Below, one piece after another: positions 1 through 6,267 of a stretch of 7,274 nt of DNA. The DNA lies in the NCBI GenBank assembly GCA_029933635.1, contig JAOZNS010000135.1, positions 1 to 7,274 on the forward strand, given 5' to 3'. A model generated the notes under the pieces. That model saw only the letters and a program-made list of their open reading frames with translations, searched no databases and was not told where the DNA came from. A program made the position numbers and the translations under genes. Origin of the DNA: Candidatus Zixiibacteriota bacterium (lineage in GTDB: Bacteria > Zixibacteria > MSB-5A5 > SM1-73). The first letter of the stretch is position 1, and each line of letters opens with the position of its first letter.

Positions 1-1
1 T

Positions 2-82
2 AGCTTTGGTTTCAACCATATTCCCAATGAAGAGGGAACTGTCCGCAGGTCATTTGGCTCAACTGAGATCCATAGGAGATGA
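2..82 (+). CDS. Possible 3' end of an upstream gene (partial, uncertain)
   Basis: The frame starting at base 2 is open from the window edge to a TGA at 80-82 and would encode about 26 residues ending STEIHRR. The frame starting at base 3 is also open, to a TAA at 96-98, so the choice of frame is not secure. No family is recognisable in either. The last codons fall inside the direct repeat at 58-81, so the end of this gene may be part of a duplicated segment. It could equally be non-coding leader DNA. Confidence 0.22.
   Translation, partial: SFGFNHIPNEEGTVRRSFGSTEIHRR
58..81 (+). repeat. 24-bp direct repeat, copy 1
   Basis: This segment matches 742-765 at 22 of 24 positions. It carries the core CTCAACTGAG (CTCA and TGAG arms around AC) followed by ATAGGAG, which resembles a Shine-Dalgarno. 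The two copies bracket the coupled small genes at 132-721. Similarity stops at the repeat edges. No gene starts sensibly from this copy: an ATG at 79-81 opens only a very short reading frame. Confidence 0.7.
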
Positions 83-131
83 TAATTGCGGGGGGTTATA
101 AAACTGAAACGATTTATTTAAGGAGGTTGAG

Positions 132-476
132 ATGAAGCTCAATAAATATTTAATTGTAGTTTTCGTTGTGGTTGCATACTTAGTAGTCCAGATGACGTTG
201 AATCTTTCTGTTGCAGAAAATGTTGGTGATGTGCATTGTCCAAAGGTTGACTTGCTTCAAGGGAAGATTCTTTCTTCTATTATGAAGATTGCTGACAACA
301 AAGAGCTATCGAAATCTGATAGAATGGAAAGATATGAAAAGATCGTTAAAGAATATTCAATTCGCATTAGAATAGCTTATTGTGATTGTTTGCTTGAGCA
401 GAACTATAATTCGGCAGTTGTTGAGCTTAGAAAGAGGCTGAATCTGGAGCTAAAACAACTGTTGGAGGAGCAATGA
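132..476 (+). CDS. Small exported helical protein of unknown function
   Basis: This 114-aa protein belongs to no family I recognise. Residues 1-28 look like a Sec signal peptide: lysines at 2 and 5, a long V/L/F/Y core, and a plausible cleavage after Ala28 in LSVA-EN. The mature part of about 86 residues is charged and mostly helix-forming, with cysteines at 36, 84 and 86 (the last two as CDC), so a disulfide or metal site outside the cytoplasm is possible. The start is fixed by AAGGAGG at 121-127 a few bases upstream of ATG. Its TGA overlaps the ATG of the next frame as ATGA (473-476), which implies translational coupling. The stretch is AT-rich compared with purL. If the leader is not cleaved, it would be a membrane-anchored protein. 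Coding status is fairly certain; function is unknown. Confidence 0.75.
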   Translation: MKLNKYLIVVFVVVAYLVVQMTLNLSVAENVGDVHCPKVDLLQGKILSSIMKIADNKELSKSDRMERYEKIVKEYSIRIRIAYCDCLLEQNYNSAVVELRKRLNLELKQLLEEQ

Positions 477-721
477 AGAAACTTATAATTTTTGTATGTA
501 TTATTTTCCTTATTGTCTTTATGTCAGTGTGTATACATTCTGGATAAGATGGAGGCAATTGTTATCGTTGTTTAAATGACTGTGCCAGCGATTACGCTAA
601 TTGTTATAGCGGGTGTGACATTTTTGATGATGCTTGTTGGGATCATTGTTTAAATTTGTTTATTATGTGTATAAGCGAATGTGATTGTGAAGGATTCGCT
701 GGTGAGATTTTGATATATTGA
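473..721 (+). pseudogene. Cysteine-rich exported small protein, interrupted by an in-frame TAA at codon 25
   Basis: The ATG at 473 overlaps the stop of the preceding gene. The first 24 codons give a signal-peptide-like sequence: two lysines, then a hydrophobic run with Cys9 and Cys20. A TAA follows at 545-547. The same frame then stays open for 57 more codons to TGA at 719-721. That part contains ten cysteines, all encoded by TGT. Counting the stop as residue 25, they lie at 30, 33, 37, 44, 48, 55, 59, 66, 70 and 72, so four CxxxC motifs (33/37, 44/48, 55/59, 66/70) recur every 11 residues. Such regularity is hard to get from non-coding DNA, so the 82-codon frame is or recently was one gene. 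No in-frame ATG, GTG or TTG start follows the GGAGG at 551-555 closely enough to start the second half separately. Explanations are a nonsense mutation, a sequencing error or, less likely, readthrough. CxxxC-rich helical bundles such as bacterial copper-storage and DUF326-type proteins are a loose analogy only. Confidence 0.6.
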
Positions 722-741
722 AAAGTCGATTGATCGCCTGT

Positions 742-765
742 CTCAACTGAGATCTATAGGAGGTG
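742..765 (+). repeat. 24-bp direct repeat, copy 2
   Basis: This is the second copy of the repeat at 58-81, differing at two positions (C to T, A to G). Here the core extends to TCTCA-AC-TGAGA and the trailing part is ATAGGAGGTG, a good Shine-Dalgarno with no gene behind it: the following GTG frames close quickly and run into the 3' end of the minus-strand helicase. It may be the remnant of a leader whose gene was lost, or the edge of a duplicated or inserted module. Confidence 0.7.
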
Positions 766-774
766 TGTTTCATC

Positions 775-3435
775 TTACCTTTGGCTGAGCGTCTTTTGTT
801 TTTCGCATACACTTATCCAGCCTGTCAACTCCTCTACCATCTTCTTTATTTCGATATCAGGATTCTTCAGAAGCACGGGTGCATTGATCCTGATTTTATC
901 CTTTGAAATATTTAAGCGATAACAACCTAAGCGATTGTTTTCAAGGAGGGATTGCCCGGGACTTAAGTTTGGCTTTACCTGTTTTTTCAGCCTGTGCAGG
1001 TATCTGGTCTGGTTCTCGCCAGGCTCAAAATCATTTTTGTGGATCCATCCATCTTCCTTTCTAAAAGCCGCCCAAGTTAGTTTCATCAGATACTTAAAGC
1101 TTTTAGCAGGCAAAAGGGTTCTTCTTCCGTTTATCAGCACCAGGAATTTATCCTTCACCGGCGTTCCTTCGATCGACAGGCTGATCTTTTCTTGTTCTGA
1201 AATTTGGAACCTAAAAAAGCTTTTTGGTCTCCTGCTGCGTTTTGGTTTTTTCTCTATCTCTTCCTTTAATCGCTCCGCCACGGGCTGAGGGATTACCCTT
1301 TTTAGCTCCTCCGTCTTTGCCTGTTTAATTTTCTTAAACGTGCAAAAGCCCTCCTTTGTCAATCTCCAGATGTAGTCCCTTCCCAGACCGGTTAACCGAA
1401 GTCGTGCAAATTTTATTCCTAAATCATCCACTCCGAAATTTACCTTCAAGGAAAGCCTTTTGAGAAAATAACTCAGCCGTCTGTCTGAATTCAAAACTTT
1501 GGACATCCCAAAGGCGGCGTCCAGAAGCCAGCTGGTCCTTTTGGCGATTTGCTCAATCTGTCCGGAACGGCAAAGATATCGGGTCTCAAGATCCAACGTT
1601 GACCTGGAGGTAATCCATTCACATAGAAGGAAACTGAGCTTGACCAATCTGGTCTCCTTGAGGGAAAAGCTCATCTTCTTTTTCAGCAGATTTCTGATCT
1701 TTTCGTCAGCTGGAAAGGTAGTTTTGTATCTTTCCGCCAAGGCATTCTCATATATCCTGCTCTGCTTCTCTAAAAACCCAACGTATATGTGGGCATCTTC
1801 TCCATCTTTTGTATCCAGCACGGAATAAAACCATCCGAAGGGATCAAAATCTGCAGGGGTTTCAAGCTTTTTCTTCATGGACAAGCCGGTATCCACCGAT
1901 ATGCCTTTAAATGCAAACAAACTTCCCAAAGGGGAGGGGGAAAAGGTTTTTTCCTTTTCCAAAAGAAGTTTCTGTTGAACCAACTCTTGCAGTTTTTTTT
2001 CCCATAGGTTGCCAATTTGTGTAATTGGTTTTCCTTCCAAACTGGATCTTAACGCCCGCTCCAATTGGAGGAAGTTTTTCCCTAATCCAGAGGCCACTAA
2101 GTCTAAAATCACATCAGCTAGTTCCTTTTGGGAGAGTTGAGAACATATCTTTTCCTGGTCTCCTTCGATATATTCCTCCCACAAAGAATCGAACTGGAAT
2201 TTATTCTGAGCGATTATTATTGATCGGCCAAACTCTTTTTGCAGACCAAATCTCCCCGCCCTTCCCGACATATTTTCATATTCGCTCCAGGTAATGGGCG
2301 AGGTCACTACAGAGTTGGAATACTCTCCTGTTTGGTATTTCTGTGTTTCAATGAATACCGTTCTGGCAGGCAGATTTATTCCCAGGGAGAGTGTGGTGGT
2401 GGAGAAGATCACCCTGATTTCTCCTTTCAGATAGAAATTTTCTACTACCTTCCTTTGGTCGAAGGTCAAATCGGCATTATGGAAGGCAACTCCTTTCTGC
2501 AAGCAGTAGATCAGCTTTTCCTTTAAGGTGGTATTTTCTAATTCGGCTAAGGCTTCTATAGCGCTCGAACTGGACGGAAGATGTATCTTCTCTGAAAAAA
2601 GGATGGCGCAGTCTTGACAGGTCTTTTTGCTTTTTAAAAATACCAGCACCTGCTCTCCATCTTCCACCAATTTCTCTAAATTGGCGAAAAGAATCTGGTG
2701 GGACTCGTCCGAATCAAATTCAACCAATGGATAAGTTCCCTCCTCACCAGAATTATGTTTTCTAAAATAGAATTTCCCGCCGAAAAGCACCCCCTGCAGA
2801 AGTTCCACCGGTCGGGATATCTCCAGAAGAAGCTTGCAGTCCAACCACGATGCCAGTTGACCTACATCCTTAAGGACTGCCGAAAGTCCTAAAATCTGTG
2901 GAGAATATTTGGAACTTTTTACCTTGGTTAAAGCCAACTCCAGTGTGGGACCACGAGAGGGATCGCCGATCATCTGGAGCTCATCCACCACGATAAGGTT
3001 AACCTGACTTAAAATATCCAGGTTTTTAATCAAAAGTTGATTGAATTTCTCATAAATCATGATAGCCAGATCAAAGTTCCCCTTTTCAATTCTTCTATCG
3101 TCTTCCTGTCGATCCCTGGTTGAGATCACCACCTTTATGCCCAGATGAGCATATTTCTCAAGGAAGTTGATATATTTCTCTTCGGCTATAGCCTTTAAGG
3201 GAACTAAAAAGATCACCTTCTTTTTTCTGAACAGATTTGCCGCCGCAGCCATCTCTCCACAGAAAGTCTTGCCAGAGGAGGTGGGCGCAGAGATGATTAA
3301 GTTCCGATTCTCCAAAAGACCATGCCGGATAACAGCACTGGACTGCAAAGGTAAGAGCTTTTCTCCTTGGCTCTTTATCCAGCTTTCAACCACCGATTCC
3401 GGAATCCCGTATTTTAAAAGTTTGTCAACCTTCAT
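775..3435 (-). CDS. Ski2/Hel308-like DNA helicase with C-terminal PhoB-like winged helix
   Basis: This 886-aa superfamily 2 ATPase probably unwinds or remodels DNA at stalled forks or recombination intermediates. Visible motifs are a Q-motif-like LLPLQ (27-31), Walker A APTSSGKT (50-57), motif Ia VPLKAIA (78-84), motif II DELQ (151-154, in place of the DExH usual in this group), motif III SAV (185-187), motif IV around VLVFLKS (263-269), motif V from about 343 to 356 (STTTLSLGINLPA), and motif VI MSGRAGRFG (389-397). A winged helix (about 435-510), a ratchet-like helical region (about 515-670) and a helix-hairpin-helix region (about 678-728) follow, as in Hel308. After a basic linker (729-738), residues 757-843 resemble the PhoB/OmpR DNA-binding fold, ending in the typical RLKK...GCYRL pattern. 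The start is supported by GGAGG just upstream of ATG. It is transcribed alone from the promoter at 3532-3560. Family assignment is secure; the exact subfamily and DNA or RNA preference are not. Confidence 0.9.
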   Translation of the reverse strand: MKVDKLLKYGIPESVVESWIKSQGEKLLPLQSSAVIRHGLLENRNLIISAPTSSGKTFCGEMAAAANLFRKKKVIFLVPLKAIAEEKYINFLEKYAHLGIKVVISTRDRQEDDRRIEKGNFDLAIMIYEKFNQLLIKNLDILSQVNLIVVDELQMIGDPSRGPTLELALTKVKSSKYSPQILGLSAVLKDVGQLASWLDCKLLLEISRPVELLQGVLFGGKFYFRKHNSGEEGTYPLVEFDSDESHQILFANLEKLVEDGEQVLVFLKSKKTCQDCAILFSEKIHLPSSSSAIEALAELENTTLKEKLIYCLQKGVAFHNADLTFDQRKVVENFYLKGEIRVIFSTTTLSLGINLPARTVFIETQKYQTGEYSNSVVTSPITWSEYENMSGRAGRFGLQKEFGRSIIIAQNKFQFDSLWEEYIEGDQEKICSQLSQKELADVILDLVASGLGKNFLQLERALRSSLEGKPITQIGNLWEKKLQELVQQKLLLEKEKTFSPSPLGSLFAFKGISVDTGLSMKKKLETPADFDPFGWFYSVLDTKDGEDAHIYVGFLEKQSRIYENALAERYKTTFPADEKIRNLLKKKMSFSLKETRLVKLSFLLCEWITSRSTLDLETRYLCRSGQIEQIAKRTSWLLDAAFGMSKVLNSDRRLSYFLKRLSLKVNFGVDDLGIKFARLRLTGLGRDYIWRLTKEGFCTFKKIKQAKTEELKRVIPQPVAERLKEEIEKKPKRSRRPKSFFRFQISEQEKISLSIEGTPVKDKFLVLINGRRTLLPAKSFKYLMKLTWAAFRKEDGWIHKNDFEPGENQTRYLHRLKKQVKPNLSPGQSLLENNRLGCYRLNISKDKIRINAPVLLKNPDIEIKKMVEELTGWISVCEKQKTLSQR

Positions 3436-3454
3436 CTTAACCTCCAGGGTTAAG
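3436..3454 (-). promoter_or_regulatory. Hairpin overlapping the helicase Shine-Dalgarno
   Basis: Directly before the helicase ATG there is a perfect 7-bp inverted repeat, CTTAACC and GGTTAAG, separated by five bases. In the mRNA the Shine-Dalgarno GGAGG lies partly in the loop (CUGGA) and partly in the 3' arm, and the hairpin ends at the base next to AUG. Folding would reduce ribosome access. The stem has only three G-C pairs, so the effect may be modest or temperature dependent. The same DNA could instead be a protein-binding site. Confidence 0.45.
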
Positions 3455-3531
3455 CATTTTGTAGAGATAGTTTTCAGTCAAAGGCTTTACTCAAAACGAC
3501 AAACTATTAATCCTGTTCCATCGTCGAGTAC

Positions 3532-3560
3532 AATATACTGCACATTTGTGCAGTTGTCAA
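3532..3560 (-). promoter_or_regulatory. Sigma70-type promoter of the helicase gene
   Basis: Read on the minus strand, a perfect TTGACA (3555-3560) is followed by exactly 17 bases and TATATT (3532-3537), five of six matches to the -10 consensus. Transcription should begin near 3525, leaving an untranslated leader of about 90 bases that ends in the Shine-Dalgarno hairpin. This is the best promoter in the window, and a palindrome occupies its spacer. Confidence 0.75.
3537..3554. promoter_or_regulatory. 18-bp palindromic operator candidate in the helicase promoter spacer
   Basis: The sequence ACTGCACA-TT-TGTGCAGT is an inverted repeat with two perfect 8-bp arms and a 2-bp centre. It starts at the base after TTGACA and ends on the first base of the -10 element, so a bound dimer would block RNA polymerase. 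Its inner CTG...CAG 16-bp frame has the size and ends of a proteobacterial LexA box (CTGT-N8-ACAG), though the fourth base of each arm differs. LexA-type SOS control of a repair helicase would make sense, but the binding protein is inferred, not shown. Confidence 0.6.
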
Positions 3561-3661
3561 GAAAAAAAACAAGCTACTTCAAAAAAATTTTGCCTCGATT
3601 ATCCAAATTCCTCAGGTGATGAGATGTCTAAATCTTCTTGATTTTCAACCAAAGAGTTGTT

Positions 3662-3681
3662 AATGGAGGATTTTCTCCATT
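3662..3681. repeat. Short hairpin AATGGAG/CTCCATT
   Basis: A perfect 7-bp inverted repeat (3662-3668 and 3675-3681) has a GATTTT loop. The arm bases ATGGAG/CTCCAT reappear in the larger hairpin at 3792-3823, so the two may share an origin. No T-run follows, so it is not a convincing intrinsic terminator. Confidence 0.4.
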
Positions 3682-3743
3682 TGAGTAGAAAGAATTTTTG
3701 ATAGAAGAAGGAGAGTTTAAGACCTATTTGCAGTTGGCATAAT

Positions 3744-3837
3744 GATACCCTTCGGGCTCAAGCCCCCGAGGACCAAGCCTTGCCCCTGCTTTCCCCCTCT
3801 CCATAATAAGATGGAGAGGGGGAGTAAGGGGGAGAGG
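3744..3837. repeat. GC-rich palindromic element, probably a dispersed intergenic repeat
   Basis: The core is a 13-bp perfect stem: TCCCCCTCTCCAT (3792-3804) pairs with 3811-3823 around the loop AATAAG. It is followed by a second purine-rich copy of the arm, AAGGGGGAGAGG (3826-3837). Upstream, CTTCGGG (3750-3756) can pair with CCCGAGG (3765-3771) with one G-T pair. The pyrimidine-rich arm, loop, purine-rich arm and repeated GGGGGAGAGG resemble short palindromic repeats that occur in many copies between genes in some bacterial genomes. Only one copy is visible here, so dispersal is inferred. Confidence 0.5.
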
Positions 3838-3928
3838 TAAAAGGCCCTTAATGGATGATTCTAAAAGCATTCAAGTGAATACTTGTAGAGAGAGGAAAGC
3901 TTCATGCAGGATAACTCAAATCTTTTTG

Positions 3929-3956
3929 TTGACTTGGCAAAATCCTTCCGTATATT
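3929..3956 (+). promoter_or_regulatory. purL: Sigma70-type promoter of purL
   Basis: TTGACT (3929-3934), a 16-base spacer and TATATT (3951-3956) match the consensus at five of six bases in each box. Transcription would start near 3963, after the upstream ATG at 3904 and before the ATG at 4009. The promoter therefore favours the shorter PurL protein. No purine-repressor site is recognisable next to it. Confidence 0.6.
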
Positions 3957-4008
3957 GGTGATACACTCAAGCCGACTTTTGGCTTTTTTAGCATTAGGTC
4001 TTTTGACG

Positions 4009-6267
4009 ATGAATTCAAAAACTTCGCCCTCTTCGGAACTAAAGGTTACCCCGGAATTGGTCAGAGAACATGGGCTTTCCTCGGAAGAGTATAGGAGGAT
4101 AGTCAGTATTTTGGGGCGAGAGCCTACCTACACGGAGTTAGGAATCTTCTCGGTGATGTGGTCGGAGCATTGCAGTTACAAAAATTCCATTGCCGTTGTA
4201 AGGACTCTTCCCCGAGAAGGGGAATGTCTCTTAGCCAAAGCTGGTGAGGAGAATGCCGGTGCGGTGGGGGTAGGAGACGGGTTGGCGGTTGTCTTCAAGA
4301 TAGAAAGCCATAATCACCCCAGTGCAGTGGAGCCCTATCAGGGAGCGGCAACCGGAGTGGGGGGAATTTTAAGGGATATCTTTACCATGGGCGCCCGTCC
4401 CATCGCCTGTTTGGATTCGCTTCGCTTCGGAGAGCTCTCCTCACCAAGGGTTAGGTATCTGTTTGATGGGGTGGTGAGGGGAATCGGTGATTATGGAAAC
4501 TGTTTTGGCGTGCCCACCGTCGCAGGAGAGGTTTACTTCGATGCTTCCTACACGGGAAATCCTCTGGTGAATGCTATGTGTATAGGTTTGGTGAAGGTGG
4601 ATCAGATCGCAAGGGCGAAAGCACAAGGGAAGGATAACCCGGTTCTTATAGTGGGTGCTTCCACCGGAAGAGACGGAATACATGGAGTTACCTTCGCCTC
4701 CGAGGAGATATCAGAAAAGTCGGAGGAGAAACGTCCCTCAGTGCAGATCGGGGACCCGTTTATGGAAAAGCTCCTTTTAGAAGCTTCGCTGGAGATAATT
4801 AAGGAGGATCTGATCGTTGGAATGCAAGACCTGGGAGGAGCAGGGCTTTCCTGTGCCACCTCCGAAACAGCAGCCCGGGGGAAAAGTGGCATAGAAATTG
4901 ATGTTTCGGTGGTGCCGGTGAGAGAGGAACACATGATTCCCTATGAGATAATGCTTTCGGAATCACAGGAGCGGATGCTGGTGATCGCTAAAAAAGGGTG
5001 TGAGAGAAGGGTGCAAAAGATATTCGCCAAATGGGGACTGAATTCGGTGATCATCGGGAAAGTTACGGACGATGGCATGCTCCGGGTCAAAAACAAAGGA
5101 AAAGTGGTGGCGGAAATTCCAGCTTCATCTCTGGTTTTGGGGGGAGGAGCACCGGTCTATATCAGGGAGAAGAAAAAGCCGGAGTATCTAAAAGAAGCCA
5201 CCAAGCTAAATCTGGCTCAGCTAAAGGTCCCGGAGGATCTTAACCAGGCTCTTCTTCAACTTCTGGGTTCCCCTAACATCGCTAGTAAAAGATGGGTGTA
5301 TGAACAATACGATACTCAGGTTAGAACTGCTACGGTGGTTGGACCTGGATCGGATGCAGCGGTGTTACGGATTAGAAAAACTAATAAAGCTATTGCCACC
5401 ACCACCGATTGCAATGCTCGCTATTGTTATCTGAATCCTCGCAGGGGAGGAAGGATTGCGGTGGCGGAGGCGGCTCGAAATGTGGTCTGTGCTGGGGCGA
5501 AACCCCTGGCTATAACCAATTGCTTAAATTTCGGCAATCCCTATGATCCAGAGGTATATTGGACTTTTGCCGAATGTGTGGCAGGGATGGGTGAAGCCTG
5601 CCGCGCTTTGAAAACCCCAGTAACAGGAGGAAATGTTAGCTTTTATAATGAGGATCCCGAAAGAATCGTATATCCCACCCCAGTGGTAGGGATGATTGGC
5701 TTGGTGGAAGATATTAACCATATCACCACCATAGGGTTTAAGCATGAGAAAGATTTGATCATTCTCTTGGGACAAAATAAGGAAGAACTGGGTGCCAGCG
5801 AATATCTCAAGGTGATTCATAATCTGGTGAGAGGGGACTGTCCCGAATTGGATTTGGAGGAGGAGAAGAGGGTGCAGGATGCCTGCCTGGCTATGATTAA
5901 AGCTGATTTGGTCAACTCGGCGCATGATTGTTCTGAGGGTGGAATTGCGGTGGCTTTAGCCGAATGCTGTATCTTTTCTACAGAAGGCTGGGGAGCAAAT
6001 ATAAAGTTGGATCAACCTATTCGAGCAGACGCTTTGCTTTTCGGTGAATCGCAATCACGGATCGTGATAACCATAAATCCGACGAATCTGCTAAGGATAG
6101 AAAAAATTGCCAACATCTTTAAGGTTCCATTTTCAGTGATCGGAAAGGTGGAGGGGAAAAACTTAAAAGTGGAAGGGATGATCGATCTTCCGGTGAAAAA
6201 CTTAGCTTCTATTTACTGCTCTACCATTCATCGAATTATGGAACAAGAAGTCGAAACCATGAAATAA
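4009..6267 (+). CDS. purL: Phosphoribosylformylglycinamidine synthase subunit PurL
   Basis: PurL carries out the fourth step of purine synthesis in the cytoplasm: FGAR + ATP + ammonia (from glutamine via PurQ) gives FGAM + ADP + phosphate. At 752 aa from the ATG at 4009 it has the size of the 'small' Bacillus-type PurL, which works with separate PurS and PurQ; neither is encoded in this window. Signature segments are WSEHCSYKNS (51-60, with the conserved His54), ESHNHPSAVEPYQGAATG (99-116, nucleotide and metal binding), GARP and DSLRFG (128-141), GMQDLGGAGLSCATSE (271-286), the second-half DCNARY...P (467-477), TGGNVSFYNE (539-548) and AHDCSEGGIAVALAE (638-652). The two AIRS-like halves are complete and uninterrupted. 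The frame extends 35 codons upstream to an ATG at 3904 with a better Shine-Dalgarno, but the extension is hydrophobic, unlike PurL N-termini, and contains the promoter. The 4009 start has only a weak AGG upstream. Family certain; start probable. Confidence 0.95.
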   Translation: MNSKTSPSSELKVTPELVREHGLSSEEYRRIVSILGREPTYTELGIFSVMWSEHCSYKNSIAVVRTLPREGECLLAKAGEENAGAVGVGDGLAVVFKIESHNHPSAVEPYQGAATGVGGILRDIFTMGARPIACLDSLRFGELSSPRVRYLFDGVVRGIGDYGNCFGVPTVAGEVYFDASYTGNPLVNAMCIGLVKVDQIARAKAQGKDNPVLIVGASTGRDGIHGVTFASEEISEKSEEKRPSVQIGDPFMEKLLLEASLEIIKEDLIVGMQDLGGAGLSCATSETAARGKSGIEIDVSVVPVREEHMIPYEIMLSESQERMLVIAKKGCERRVQKIFAKWGLNSVIIGKVTDDGMLRVKNKGKVVAEIPASSLVLGGGAPVYIREKKKPEYLKEATKLNLAQLKVPEDLNQALLQLLGSPNIASKRWVYEQYDTQVRTATVVGPGSDAAVLRIRKTNKAIATTTDCNARYCYLNPRRGGRIAVAEAARNVVCAGAKPLAITNCLNFGNPYDPEVYWTFAECVAGMGEACRALKTPVTGGNVSFYNEDPERIVYPTPVVGMIGLVEDINHITTIGFKHEKDLIILLGQNKEELGASEYLKVIHNLVRGDCPELDLEEEKRVQDACLAMIKADLVNSAHDCSEGGIAVALAECCIFSTEGWGANIKLDQPIRADALLFGESQSRIVITINPTNLLRIEKIANIFKVPFSVIGKVEGKNLKVEGMIDLPVKNLASIYCSTIHRIMEQEVETMK

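Larger units (their letters stand above)
3561..3928. other. Non-coding region between the divergent helicase and purL promoters
   Basis: This stretch contains no supported gene. It starts with A/T-rich DNA (a run of A at 3562-3569 and AAAAAAATTTT further on). It has a 7-bp hairpin at 3662-3681, the GC-rich palindromic element at about 3744-3837, and two overlapping short inverted repeats at 3869-3885 (ATTCA-AG-TGAAT and CAAGT-GAAT-ACTTG) shortly before the purL promoter. A CATAAT at 3738-3743 could be a -10 element but lacks a matching -35. An ATG at 3904 with AGAGAGGA upstream opens in frame into purL. Confidence 0.6.

Noticed and set aside
1..131. A sigma70 promoter for the small-gene pair (GATAAT at 81-86 or TATAAA at 97-102)
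   Set aside because: Neither has a -35 box at a usable distance; the nearest TTGGCT leaves a spacer of about 21 bases.
545..547. TAA read as a sense codon by an altered genetic code or selenocysteine-type recoding
   Set aside because: The helicase, purL and the cytochrome all end in TAA and contain none internally. Selenocysteine uses TGA and pyrrolysine uses TAG.
576..653. A 25-codon frame from ATG giving a very hydrophobic peptide inside the cysteine-rich gene
   Set aside because: It has no Shine-Dalgarno, and its valine-rich, hydrophobic content is what results from reading TGT cysteine codons one base off. The 11-residue cysteine period in the other frame is the stronger signal.
3167..3619. 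A 150-codon plus-strand frame over the helicase start and its promoter
   Set aside because: Mostly antisense to conserved helicase motifs; the tail covers the promoter and palindrome and resembles no protein.
3792..3823. Strong hairpin read as an intrinsic terminator
   Set aside because: No T-run follows on either strand (AGTAAGGGGG on plus), and no gene ends nearby: the helicase and purL diverge from this region.
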